This document shows positions 1-10,100 of a stretch of DNA of 64,000 bases, in pieces (positions within the stretch are counted from its first letter, which is position 1; each line of letters starts with the position of its first letter). The translations under genes and the position numbers were made by a program. The stretch is from CAVTAV01 sp963732795 (GTDB lineage: Bacteria > Pseudomonadota > Alphaproteobacteria > CAVTAV01): the NCBI GenBank assembly GCA_963732795.1, contig CAVTAV010000004.1:1-64000 (forward strand), read 5' to 3'. The notes beneath the pieces are model-generated. The model worked only from the letters and a program-made list of their open reading frames with translations, was not told the origin of the DNA and searched no databases.

Positions 1-171
1 ACCGCCACACTTAATTCATTGTTTTAGAAGGATTAATTGCCTCTCTGGCAAGGTGAAAATTGTGCCGCTATTCTAGGGCTTTAGCGTGCAAGCGCTCAGA
101 GGAAATGCAACCGAGAGAGCCAATTTGGGCGGCTATGAGCGCATCCACGACCGCTTTTCTCTGGAGGCCGA

Positions 172-714
172 TTGGCCGGTTCCCCTATCCAAACGAAAAT
201 TCCGAGAGGTCGCGGACGCGCCACCCGATACTACGTGAACTTTGAGCATGAGGCCGCCCTCGCACGCTTCCACGAAATCAGGGATATCTTTCACAGGGAC
301 AAGCAACCCAGCTCAGATCCTATATCGCGGCCGGCAAAGGGTGCATCTCTGCCGGATGGCAGCACGAAAAACGGCGGACAGATCGCGCCGCAGAAAACCT
401 GCACTACAGCGTCCAAAAACCTGAACCACAGTGCAGCCAACTCTCATTTAGAACTCTCATTAAGGAATACATATTGTGTGAATCGAACGACACCCCGAAG
501 AGCCGACCCTGATAATGGGCTTGGCAGTAAGGTGCAGCGAATCCGACCCTTTACACCGCCGCCAGCCGGTGAACTGACACCCGAGTTCAGGGAAAGATTT
601 GTAAACCAAGGCATGGTGCACGAACCGAAGGCGACTGAACTGATTCCTGAATTGAAGGAGAGATTTGGAAAGCGAGACGATGAAGGGTCGTTGGATGAAG
701 ACGACCAAGACTAA
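172..714 (+). CDS. Hypothetical protein with two acidic-basic repeats at its C-terminus
   Basis: A 180-residue reading frame of no family I recognise. A TTG start at 172 is chosen because GGAGG lies 4 bases upstream. The N-terminal third is basic, the middle is Ser/Asn/Thr-rich and low in complexity, and the last 20 residues are very acidic. Two related ten-residue blocks, ELTPEFRERF (134-143) and ELIPELKERF (156-165), suggest a short repeated helical or peptide-binding motif. No signal peptide or membrane segment is visible. It is separated by about 265 bases from the convergent phosphoketolase gene. Codon use is less biased than in the neighbours, so it may be a horizontally acquired or non-coding frame. 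Confidence 0.35.
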   Translation: MAGSPIQTKIPRGRGRATRYYVNFEHEAALARFHEIRDIFHRDKQPSSDPISRPAKGASLPDGSTKNGGQIAPQKTCTTASKNLNHSAANSHLELSLRNTYCVNRTTPRRADPDNGLGSKVQRIRPFTPPPAGELTPEFRERFVNQGMVHEPKATELIPELKERFGKRDDEGSLDEDDQD

Positions 715-979
715 GACGCCGCGGCCAAGGGTGGCGGTGCCATGGAACTGGCGGGCGACGGAGCTAAATGACGTTTCCCTATTTAGCTGCCGCCTCCCCG
801 CCCAAACAGCTGCAGACCTCTGATCGCAAGCTAGGAAGCGACGCCGGGGGGGGCGGGTCAAATCTCTGAAGTTCTCGACCCGACGACCGGCCCGTCCGCC
901 AAATTTCTACATGGGCTAAATTAAGGAGGGGGGTAAGCAAGCCCTCGCGCTTTCAAGCCGCGCCATCATGTTGTGGACC

Positions 980-3385
980 TCAGTCGCCGCCAGAAGCCGG
1001 CATGTCGCCGTATGGCCAGCGCCAGTTTCTGATATCCGGCATATCCTCGCCGTGGCGTGCGATATATTCTCGGTGCTCGATCAGCTTGTCGCGGACGAAT
1101 TGCTTGAGATAGGCCGCCTTATAGCCAAGGCCCGGCACGCGATCGATCACGTCACTGACCAGATGGAATCGGTCCAGATCATTGAGCACGACCATGTCGA
1201 AAGGTGTCGTCGTCGTGCCTTCCTCCTTGTATCCGCGCACATGCATGTTGTCGTGGTTGGTGCGCCGATAAGTCAGGCGATGGATGAGCCATGGATAGCC
1301 ATGGAAGGCGAAGACGATCGGCTTGTCGGTGGTGAAGAGATCGTCGAAATCCCGGTCCGACAGGCCGTCGGGATGTTCCTTCTGCGGCTGCAGAGTCATC
1401 AGGTCCATGACATTGACCACGCGGACTTTCAGATCCGGCAGATGCTCTCTGAGCAGGGAGACGGCCGCCAGGGTTTCGAGCGTCGGCACGTCGCCGCAAC
1501 AGGCCATCACGACATCCGGCTCCGCGCCCTGATCATTGCTGGCCCATGACCAGATCCCGATGCCGGCGGTGCAATGCCGGATGGCGGATTCCATGTCGAG
1601 CCATTGCGGCGAGGGCTGTTTCCCGGCGACGATCACATTCACGAAATCCCGGCTCCGCAAGCATTTGTCGGCGACATAGAGCAGGCAATTCGCATCTGGC
1701 GGCAGATAGACCCGGATGATGCTCGCCTTCTTGTTCACCACGTGGTCGATGAAGCCCGGGTCCTGATGCGAAAAGCCGTTGTGATCCTGCCGCCAGACAT
1801 GGGAGGTCAGCAGGTAATTGAGCGACGCGATCGGCCGCCGCCAAGGGATCTCCTTGCTGACCTTCAACCATTTCGCATGCTGGTTGAACATCGAATCCAC
1901 GATGTGAATGAAGGCCTCGTAGCACGACATCAGCCCGTGACGCCCGGTGAGCAGATAGCCTTCAAGCCAACCCTGGCAGGTATGCTCGCTAAGGATCTCC
2001 ATCACCCGGCCGTCCGGCGCCAGGTGATCATCCTCGGGCAGGGTTTCGGCCATCCAAGCGCGGTTGGTCACCTCGAACAGCGCGCCGAGCCGATTGGACT
2101 TGGTCTCATCGGGGCCCATGACGCGGAAGTTCCGAGAGCTTTCGTTTAGCTTCATCACGTCGCGCAGGAAAATGCCCATGACGCGCGTCGCCTCGCCGAA
2201 ACTGACACCCGGCTTGGCGACGGTCAGGGCATAGTCGCGAAAATCCGGGAGCCTGAGATTCTTGAGGAGAATCCCTCCATTCGCGTGGGGATTGGCGCTC
2301 ATGCGTCTCTCGCCTTTTGGCGGTAGCTCAGCGAGTTCGGGCAAAAGTTTCCCGGTCTCATCGAATAACTCGTCCGGCCGGTAGCTCTTCATCCAGTTCT
2401 CGAGAAGCTTGATGTGCCCCGGCTTGCTCGCCATCTCGGCGAAAGGCACTTGATGCGAGCGCCAATACCCTTCCACCTTCAAGCCGTCGACCTCCTTAGG
2501 TCCGGTCCATCCTTTCGGGCTTCTGAGGACGATCATCGGCCAGCGCGGGCGGGCGCCGACATATCCATTGCGCGCCGCCGTCTTGATCGCTTTGATCTTG
2601 GCAAAGGCGTCATCGAGTGCTGCCGCCATCTTCTGGTGCATGGCCGCAGGACTCGAGCCCTCGACGAAATACGGGTTGTACCCATAGCCTGTAAGCAACT
2701 GCTCCAACTCGTCATGAGGAATACGGGCGAGCACGGTCGGATTGGCGATCTTGTAGCCATTGAGATGCAGGATCGGCAGCACAGCGCCGTCGCTCGCCGG
2801 GTTGAGAAACTTGTTCGAGTGCCAAGCCGTTGCGAGCGGCCCGGTTTCAGCCTCACCGTCTCCGACCACACAAACCGCGACGAGATCCGGATTGTCGAAG
2901 ACGGCGCCGTAGGCATGAGAGATCGAATAGCCAAGCTCACCGCCTTCATGGATCGAGCCCGGCGTCTCAGGCGCGCAATGGCTCGGAATTCCACCCGGAA
3001 ACGAGAACTGGCGGAACAGGCGCTTCATTCCGCGCTCGTCCTCGGAGACGTCGGGATAGATTTCGCTGTAGGTGCCTTCGAGATAGGTGTTTGCGACGAT
3101 GCCCGGGCCGCCATGGCCTGGCCCGGTGATGAAAATCGCATTCAGGTCGCGCTGCCTGATCATACGGTTCATATGTGCGTAAATGAAATTGAGCCCGGGC
3201 GTCGTACCCCAGTGGCCCAAGAGCCGCGGCTTGATGTGTTCCAGCCGAAGAGGCTCGCGCAGGAGGGGATTGTCCAAGAGATAGATCTGGCCCACCGAAA
3301 GATAATTCGCTGCGCGCCAATAGGCATCGAGCTTGCCAAGGTCTTCGGCCGTCAGAGGCCTCGCCTGTTCGACTTCAGGTGTCAT
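980..3385 (-). CDS. xfp: Xylulose-5-phosphate/fructose-6-phosphate phosphoketolase
   Basis: Thiamine-diphosphate enzyme that splits xylulose-5-P (or fructose-6-P) with phosphate into acetyl-phosphate and glyceraldehyde-3-P (or erythrose-4-P). The 801-residue length fits the family. Visible landmarks are GHWGTTPGLNF near residue 57, the GPGHGGPG loop near 88 and the ThDP/Mg motif GDGEAETGP at about 175. The start at 3385 (MTPEVEQ) is preferred over an in-frame GTG six codons upstream because GGAGG lies about 11 bases ahead of it. Acetate kinase ends 31 bases upstream on the same strand, so the pair forms an operon that converts sugar phosphate to acetate with one substrate-level ATP. That fits the low-oxygen theme of the island. 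Confidence 0.95.
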   Translation of the reverse strand: MTPEVEQARPLTAEDLGKLDAYWRAANYLSVGQIYLLDNPLLREPLRLEHIKPRLLGHWGTTPGLNFIYAHMNRMIRQRDLNAIFITGPGHGGPGIVANTYLEGTYSEIYPDVSEDERGMKRLFRQFSFPGGIPSHCAPETPGSIHEGGELGYSISHAYGAVFDNPDLVAVCVVGDGEAETGPLATAWHSNKFLNPASDGAVLPILHLNGYKIANPTVLARIPHDELEQLLTGYGYNPYFVEGSSPAAMHQKMAAALDDAFAKIKAIKTAARNGYVGARPRWPMIVLRSPKGWTGPKEVDGLKVEGYWRSHQVPFAEMASKPGHIKLLENWMKSYRPDELFDETGKLLPELAELPPKGERRMSANPHANGGILLKNLRLPDFRDYALTVAKPGVSFGEATRVMGIFLRDVMKLNESSRNFRVMGPDETKSNRLGALFEVTNRAWMAETLPEDDHLAPDGRVMEILSEHTCQGWLEGYLLTGRHGLMSCYEAFIHIVDSMFNQHAKWLKVSKEIPWRRPIASLNYLLTSHVWRQDHNGFSHQDPGFIDHVVNKKASIIRVYLPPDANCLLYVADKCLRSRDFVNVIVAGKQPSPQWLDMESAIRHCTAGIGIWSWASNDQGAEPDVVMACCGDVPTLETLAAVSLLREHLPDLKVRVVNVMDLMTLQPQKEHPDGLSDRDFDDLFTTDKPIVFAFHGYPWLIHRLTYRRTNHDNMHVRGYKEEGTTTTPFDMVVLNDLDRFHLVSDVIDRVPGLGYKAAYLKQFVRDKLIEHREYIARHGEDMPDIRNWRWPYGDMPASGGD

Positions 3386-3416
3386 CGGTCTTTCTCCCTC
3401 CACCTATGTGGTGGCA

Positions 3417-4610
3417 TCATCCAGCGTCTCTTTCGCAGGCCAGCGCATGAGCCTGCCGAGCGATCACCAGTTCTTCATTCGTCGGGATCACCCACGCAGA
3501 AACCGGACTTGCCGCGTCGCTGATCCGTTCTTCGTTCTCGGCGTTGGCGGCGTGGTTCAGCGCAATGCCGAGCCAAGCCGTCCCACGGCATATCCGCGCG
3601 CGGATCTCCACGGCCCGCTCCCCTATACCACCTGTAAAGACCAGAGCATCGAGACCGCCCAGAACGGCAGCAAGCGAGCCGATCTCGCGATTGACCCGAT
3701 GGACGAACATCTCGATCGCCTGTTCCGCCCGAGGATCATCGCTGGCCAAGAGATCGCGCATGTCGCCGCTGACGCCGGAAACGCCGAGAAGCCCTGAGCG
3801 GTGATGCAAGAGATCCGATACGCTGTCCGCATCCATTGCCTTCGCCCTCATGAGATAGAGGACGATCGCGGGGTCGATCGATCCGGATCGTGTTGCCATC
3901 GGAAGGCCATCGAGCGGTGTAAAACTCATGGTGGTCGCGACGCTTTTGCGACCAATCATCGCACAAAGGCTGGCGCCGTGACCGAGATGCGCGACAATGA
4001 TGCGGTCCGCCGCTTTCGCTCCGAGATAGTTGGGCAGGACGCCGGCGATATAGTCATAGGACAGTCCATGGAAACCGTATCGCCGCACGCCCTGCTCCGT
4101 CAGGTCACGGGGCAGGGCGAAGGCGCGTTCCACTTCCGGCATAGTGGCGTGGAAAGCGGTATCGAACGATGCGACCTGGATCAGATCCGGTTTGAGCGTT
4201 CGAAAGGCCGCGATCCCGTCAAGATTGAAAGGCTGATGCAAAGGTGCGAGCGGGATAAGCTCGCCCAAACGTTGCTGCACCATGTCGTCGACGATCACAG
4301 GTTTGAGGAACGACGCACCGCCGTGAACGACACGATGGCCAACCGCCACGAAGTCGAGGCCGGCAGCATGTTGATCGAGCCGACTGAGCAGATGGGAAAG
4401 AGCGTCCTGTCGGCCGGTAGTTTGCACGGGTTCATCGGCCAGTACGGAGCCGTCCGCGTTTCGCGCAAGGAACCGGCCCGCCTCTCCAATCCGCTCGATT
4501 TCACCGCGCAGACGTAAAGTAAGTTGGCCGCCTTTGGCGACGGCAAAGGCGGCGAATTTCAGGCTGGAAGAGCCAGCATTGATAGCCAAGACTGCCTTGC
4601 TCACGCGCAT
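3417..4610 (-). CDS. ackA: Acetate kinase
   Basis: Catalyses acetyl-phosphate + ADP to acetate + ATP, the step after phosphoketolase. The protein has the ASKHA-fold N-terminal signature NAGSSSLKF about 11 residues from the chosen start, the HRVVHGG motif, the catalytic RYGFHG block and the C-terminal FTGGIGE nucleotide-binding motif. From ATG 4610 it has 397 residues, close to the usual 400; an in-frame ATG at 4643 would add 11 residues that have no family counterpart. No strong ribosome-binding site precedes either start, so the start is provisional. It is the first gene of the ackA-xfp operon and is divergent from pgm, with an FNR-like box in the shared intergenic region. Confidence 0.94.
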   Translation of the reverse strand: MRVSKAVLAINAGSSSLKFAAFAVAKGGQLTLRLRGEIERIGEAGRFLARNADGSVLADEPVQTTGRQDALSHLLSRLDQHAAGLDFVAVGHRVVHGGASFLKPVIVDDMVQQRLGELIPLAPLHQPFNLDGIAAFRTLKPDLIQVASFDTAFHATMPEVERAFALPRDLTEQGVRRYGFHGLSYDYIAGVLPNYLGAKAADRIIVAHLGHGASLCAMIGRKSVATTMSFTPLDGLPMATRSGSIDPAIVLYLMRAKAMDADSVSDLLHHRSGLLGVSGVSGDMRDLLASDDPRAEQAIEMFVHRVNREIGSLAAVLGGLDALVFTGGIGERAVEIRARICRGTAWLGIALNHAANAENEERISDAASPVSAWVIPTNEELVIARQAHALACERDAG

Positions 4611-4723
4611 ACCCGGGATTGTCGGTGGCCGAACGGTCATCACGCATGCGGAATATGACGCCGTCCGATCGGGATCTTAATCGAAGATTCGTCGGATAGT
4701 CGCCTCCGGGTCCTGCGTAGACG

Positions 4724-4737
4724 TTGACGCCAATCAA
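4724..4737. promoter_or_regulatory. FNR/FixK-type box between ackA and pgm
   Basis: TTGAC-GCCA-ATCAA matches the CRP/FNR-family consensus TTGAT-N4-ATCAA at 9 of 10 fixed positions. It lies between the divergent ackA and pgm genes, centred about 61 bases upstream of the pgm start and 120 bases upstream of the ackA start. Two other candidate boxes occur in the same island (16871 and 30333). Binding by an FNR, Anr or FixK protein is inferred; no such regulator gene is in the window. Confidence 0.55.
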
Positions 4738-4791
4738 ATCGAACTCTCTTCATACGCTTAGACTTCTTGCGCGCCCTAGTTCGGAAGACCA

Positions 4792-6426
4792 ATGACCATC
4801 AAGACCGTCGATACCCGCCCGTTTTCGGATCAGCGCCCCGGCACATCGGGACTGCGCAAGAAGGTGTCCGTCTTCCGGCAACCCCATTATCTAGAGAATT
4901 TCGTGCAATCCATCTTCGACACGCTGCAGGGATATAAGGGCAGTGTTTTGATCGTCGGGGGAGATGGCCGGTTCCACAATCGTGAGGCCATCCAGACGAT
5001 CCTTAAAATGGCAGCGGCCAACGGATTCGGTCGCATCCTTGTCGGCCGTGACGGCCTTTTGTCCACGCCGGCCGCCTCCGCCGTGATCCGCAAGCACGGC
5101 GCATTCGGCGGCATCATCCTGTCGGCGAGCCATAATCCCGCCGGGCCCAATGGCGACTTTGGCATCAAATACAATGCGACCAATGGCGGACCGGCTCCGG
5201 AATCGCTCACTGAAGCGATCTACGCTCGGACCGGGAAGATCCAAGCTTATCGTATCTTCGAGGCACAAGACGTCGAAATCGATCGGCTCGGCAAAACTCA
5301 ACTGGGCGAGACAATTATAGAGGTCATCGATCCGATCGCGGACTATGCGGCGCTCATGGAGACACTGTTCGATTTCGATCGGCTTCACGATCTCCTGACG
5401 CGCGGCGATTTCAGAATGCGGTTCGACGCCATGCATGCGATCACGGGGCCCTATGCCCATGCTTTACTGGAAGATCGTCTCGGAGCGCCTGTCGGAACCG
5501 TGATCAACGGTACACCGCTGCCGGATTTCGGCGGAGGCCACCCCGATCCAAACCTGGTTCATGCCCATGACCTGGTTGCCCTTATGAATCACAGCGATGC
5601 GCCCGATTTCGCGGCCGCATCGGATGGTGATGGCGACCGAAACATGATCCTCGGCCGTCGCGTCTTTGTGACGCCAAGCGACAGCCTCGCCCTGCTGGCG
5701 GCCAATGCCCATCTCGCACCCGGCTATTGCGACGGGCTGGCTGGCGTCGCGCGGTCCATGCCGACGAGCCGGGCCGTGGATCGCGTTGCCAAGGATCTCG
5801 ACATTCCCTGTTTCGAAACCCCGACCGGCTGGAAGTTCTTCGGCAACCTGCTGGATGCCGGAAAGATCGATCTTTGCGGCGAGGAGAGTTTCGGAACGGG
5901 CTCCCGCCATGTCCGCGAGAAAGACGGGCTCTGGGCGGTTCTGCTGTGGCTCGACATCTTGGCAGCACGACGGCAATCGGTGACCAGTATTGTTCAGGAT
6001 CACTGGCGGCGCTATGGACGAGATTTCTACTCGCGCCACGATTACGAAGATCTCGATTTGTCGGCGGCGCAGGATCTCATGCAAGCACTGCGCGGGCGGG
6101 TCGCCGATCTTGCCGGATGGTCATTTGGGCGTTCATCTGTCACACATGCAGATGACTTCAGTTACGCCGATCCGGTCGATCTTAGCGTAACACCCCATCA
6201 GGGCATTCGCGTCTTTTTCGGCGAACAGTCGCGCATAGTCTACCGGTTGTCGGGGACCGGAACCGGCGGAGCGACGCTGCGGATTTATCTTGAGCATTAC
6301 GAGCCGGATGCTGCCCGTCAGGGGGAGGAGCCACAAACCGTCCTCGCGGAACTGGCCGCTGTTTCGCGGGAGATCGCTGAAATTCCGGCTCGACTGGAAA
6401 GAGAGGCACCATCCCTAGTTACCTAA
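4792..6426 (+). CDS. pgm: Phosphoglucomutase (alpha-D-glucose phosphate-specific)
   Basis: Interconverts glucose-1-P and glucose-6-P and so links glycogen or glucan precursors with the phosphoketolase route. The 544-residue protein has the four-domain phosphohexomutase layout: the active-site serine loop SASHNP at about residue 111-116, the metal-binding loop DGDGD at 278-282, the sugar-binding GEESFG near 364 and a C-terminal phosphate-binding loop around RLSGTGTGG. GGAAG about 8 bases upstream supports ATG 4792. It is transcribed away from ackA-xfp. A glucose-1-P producer is a sensible partner for the nearby glucan synthase, though that link is inferred from position only. Confidence 0.93.
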   Translation: MTIKTVDTRPFSDQRPGTSGLRKKVSVFRQPHYLENFVQSIFDTLQGYKGSVLIVGGDGRFHNREAIQTILKMAAANGFGRILVGRDGLLSTPAASAVIRKHGAFGGIILSASHNPAGPNGDFGIKYNATNGGPAPESLTEAIYARTGKIQAYRIFEAQDVEIDRLGKTQLGETIIEVIDPIADYAALMETLFDFDRLHDLLTRGDFRMRFDAMHAITGPYAHALLEDRLGAPVGTVINGTPLPDFGGGHPDPNLVHAHDLVALMNHSDAPDFAAASDGDGDRNMILGRRVFVTPSDSLALLAANAHLAPGYCDGLAGVARSMPTSRAVDRVAKDLDIPCFETPTGWKFFGNLLDAGKIDLCGEESFGTGSRHVREKDGLWAVLLWLDILAARRQSVTSIVQDHWRRYGRDFYSRHDYEDLDLSAAQDLMQALRGRVADLAGWSFGRSSVTHADDFSYADPVDLSVTPHQGIRVFFGEQSRIVYRLSGTGTGGATLRIYLEHYEPDAARQGEEPQTVLAELAAVSREIAEIPARLEREAPSLVT

Positions 6427-6539
6427 GATAGAGCCGCTTCCATCGTTGCATATTCTCGGGCTTCGGCCTGATCTCCATCAACGGCTTCATCAGACTAAAC
6501 GAGCTGGGCCTGAAAGATCAGCTGCGGTCAGGGCTCTCA

Positions 6540-6875
6540 CGCGGCGAGTTCGCGCCATTCGGCGAGCGCGGTAGCGCGGTTCTGTTTGAAAATGTCTCCG
6601 CGGTTGAGGTGACGGTCGTGATTGAAGTGGTGGTGGATCGAGGCATAGACCGCGGCGAATTTCTGCAGGGTCCGCGCCATTACCCCCTCTCGTCGACGAA
6701 ATGACCGATACGAGTTTTTGGCCCGGTTATCGAGCCATTGTCGGCAGATCTGACGATTGACGATCCCAACGACCTTCATCGCAGCGCCGTAAGAGCAAGG
6801 GCGGTCAGTTACCCAGTAACTTCGGGCGGCCACAGCCCTTCTTCGTACACTTCAGGAACTTCAGCGCGGCCTAGT
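6540..6875 (-). mobile_element. Remnant of an IS6-family transposase (C-terminal part)
   Basis: About 100 codons on the minus strand resemble the C-terminal end of rhizobial-type IS6 transposases: VTDRPCSYGAAMK, then WLDNRAKNS, the FRRRE block containing the third catalytic acid, and TLQKFAAVYASIHHHFN. A frame slip near 6830 separates it from a further IS6-like stretch up to about 6875. The N-terminal half and both ends are missing, so it is inactive. It occupies the 740-base gap between pgm and the glucan synthase. The rest of that gap (6427-6539 and 6876-7169) shows nothing I recognise. Confidence 0.7.
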
Positions 6876-7169
6876 GATCCCGGCGCTTCCTGATCTTCGC
6901 GGCGAGGCGGAGCACCTCAGGCGAACTGTTGAATTAGCGGAAGGTATTGGGCATCTCTGGAAGCCACAGGACGTCGCAACCTGGCTCAAGCCAAGTTGCT
7001 CTCACAGTGCCCGGTCCGACAATCGCACCTCACACACCAAACGGATGAGCGTCTCAGATGATCGGCCGTTACGTGCGCCTGTTGATTAACTTGACAATTC
7101 CGGTTTAAGGGATCTCAGGGGCGAGGTCACGGTTCGGCACTTATTCACAGTCAGGACGAAGAGCCAGTT

Positions 7170-10100
7170 TTATCGCGTTGCCGGTATGGCCGCCTTGACC
7201 GGGCGCAGGCGAGCGGTGACGAGGTGTGTCCTGTCGCCTGTTGGGAAGGCAATGCAATTGCCATTTACAGGGTGGCCATCAATTGCAAGGTCGACGCGCC
7301 CGGTGCCGAGCCGTTCGGGGTTCTCGATGGTAATGATCAACGACCCGTCGGGACACTTGATCCGGACTTCCGCACCACCCCAATTCTTTGGGATTCGCGG
7401 GGAAATTTTGATAGTGCCGCGTTGGAGGCTCAGACCGAGGATGCCCTCTATGGCAAGCTGCCATGTCCAGCCGGCGGCACCCGTGTACCATGTCCAGCCG
7501 GCCTCGCCCATCCCGGGATCGGCGCCACGGATGTCGCCCGCCAGGACATAGGGCTCGGCACGGTAAAGCTCCGCGCCGGCGGGGCTGGCCGCGCGACGAA
7601 TCGGGTTGATAAGATCGAAAATCTCGTAGGCGCGGTCGCCATCGCCTATTCGCGCGTGGGCCAGCCCCAGCCAAGCCGCCGCATGAGTATACTGGCCTCC
7701 GTTTTCGCGTACGCCTGGCGGATAGGCGCGGATATAACCAGGATCGCGCGGTGTTCGGTCGAATGGCGGCGTGAGCAGACGCACCAGTCGCGCTTCGGGA
7801 TCGACGAGCCGCTCGGTCGCTGCAGCGACGGCCGCTGCAGTCCGTGCCGGCGAGAGTCCGCCGGCCAGCGCAGCCCAGGATTGGGATATGCTGTCGATCT
7901 GGCATTCGTCGGAGTCCTTCGAGCCCCAGGGTAGACCGTCATCCGCGAAGGCTCGCGCATACCATGCGCCGTCCCACCCGGCAGCATCGGCAGCTTGGCG
8001 GAGATCGTCAGCGCGCGATCTCCAGAGCCCAGCAAGACCGTCGTGCTCGAAGTCTTCGGCAAGGCCGGCGAACAAGTCGGCGCAGACTGCGGCGAACCAA
8101 GCTAGCCAGACGCTTTCGCCCCTTCCCTCGTTCCCGACCCGGTCCATGCCGTCGTTCCAGTCGCCCGTGCCAATCAATGGCAGGCCATGCGCGCCTGCGG
8201 TGACGCCGTGCTCCAGTGCCCGCCGGCAATGCTCGAACAGCGTCGCGCGCGCGGCGCTCGCTTCGAACAGCGCGTAGCGGTCTTCCTCATCGTCCCCGAG
8301 CGGCGGGGCGGAAAGAAACGGAACCTGCTCGGCGAGAATAGAAACGTCGCCGGAGGCGACGACATAACGGCCGGTCGCATAGACGAGCCATAGCAGATCA
8401 TCCGAGCAGCGCGTTCGCACACCGCGCCCCAAGGGCGGGTGCCACCAGTGCAGGACGTCTCCATCCTCGAACTGCCGTGCCGCACAGTCGAGAATATGCG
8501 CGCGCACTCGCTGCGGCTCAATGAACAGAAGCGCCATCATGTCTTGAAGCTGATCCCGGAAACCGAAAGCACCGCTGGCCTGCTGGAAGCCGGCTCGGGC
8601 GAGCACGCGCGAGGCATAGGTTTGGTTGACGAGCCACCGGTTAACCAGAAGGTCGAACGCTGGGTCGGGCGTTGTGACCGTGACCACGCCAAGCCGCCGT
8701 TCCCAGACCGCCTCGTTTGCAGCCAGCGCCGTCTTGGCCCGATCGACATCAGCCCAATGCGCGGCGAGACCGGCCACCTCCGCGGGATCGCTCCCCTCTC
8801 CAAGCACGAAAACCACCTCCTCAACCGCCCCGGGCGCGAGGTCGATATGAACCTGGAATGCCGCGCAAGGATCGGCGATGCCGTCGAGTGCCCCGTCCAG
8901 ACTCCATGCCTTGAGTCCAGCCGGACGGGCCAGATTACAGTGCCGGCCGAGAAACGCTGCGCGATCACAGGTCAGGCTATGGGGTGGACGGCTCGCGGTC
9001 ATAAACGCCGTCCGATTGCCGAACTCGGGATTCCAGCCGTTGCGGGCGATCAAGGTCCGGCTCTCGGCATCATAGCCGCAGACCAGATGCGGCCGCGCCA
9101 TGCTGGCCAGCCCGCCGAGTAGCCATTCGGCATAGTAGGTAGCCGTGAACCTGCGACCGTGCCTGCCGGGGTTGGAAAGGCTGAGAAGTATCAGCTTTAC
9201 CGGGGCGTCGGGAGGGACGAAGACGGTGAGACGCTGCTCGAGGCCCTCCCCATCGCGTAGCCAAGTCGTAACACCGGCGCCATGGCGGATCTGGCAGGGT
9301 AAGTCTCCGCCGGCGGGGAGTGGGGTCGGCGTCCAGATTTTGGCGGTCTCCTCGTCCCGCAGGTAGAGTGCTTCTGCCTGTGGATCGACGAGCGGATCAT
9401 TCGACCACGGTGTGAGTCGATGCTCGCCGCTGTTGACGCCCCAGGTGAAGCCAAGCCCTGCTTCCGATACGATCGATCCGAAGCTCTCATTTGCCAGGAC
9501 GTTGCACCAGGGCGCGGGTGTCCGGCGTCCCCCCTCAAGATGGATCACGTAGTCCCCGACGTCCGGCGCGAACCCGCCATACGAGTTGTCGAAGGCGCTG
9601 TCCGACGGACGCACAAGTGCTGGTGCTGGTGCTGGTATCGGCTCAGTCGGCGGCGGCCCCACTGGCTGAAAAGGTGGCGGAGCGCTGCGCGTTGGGTGCG
9701 GTGCGACAAACGCATCTGAGAGCGAGTCCGCCGCGCCATCGAGCGAAAGTCGCGCCGAAGCCTCGAGAGTCCGCCGCTCCGTTACTCCAAATCGGTCCGC
9801 CGCCAGGAGATGAACACCCCCCGGAACGCCGAGACCCGCAGGGACCCCCAGATCGCGAAAAGTGTCGACAAGCAGATCGCGGATCGGCTCCTGGTAGCCG
9901 GAAGCGCCTTCGCGCAAGATGACCAAGTCTGCGCGAAGGCCTCGTCGCAGCCACCACTGATGCGCCCGGATCACAGCAGGCAAAAGCTGCGCGTGCAAGT
10001 CATCCGCCACCCGCACAAGAACTATTGGTAGATCGCCGGAGAGACCCATGCTCCAGAGCTCTGGCTGAGAGGGGAGGCCGGTCCCCGCCGCAGCGGACAA

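Noticed and set aside
2414..3523. Long plus-strand frame of 369 codons
   Set aside because: Antisense shadow of the phosphoketolase gene; no family resemblance and Arg/Ala-rich as expected for the complementary frame of a GC-rich gene.
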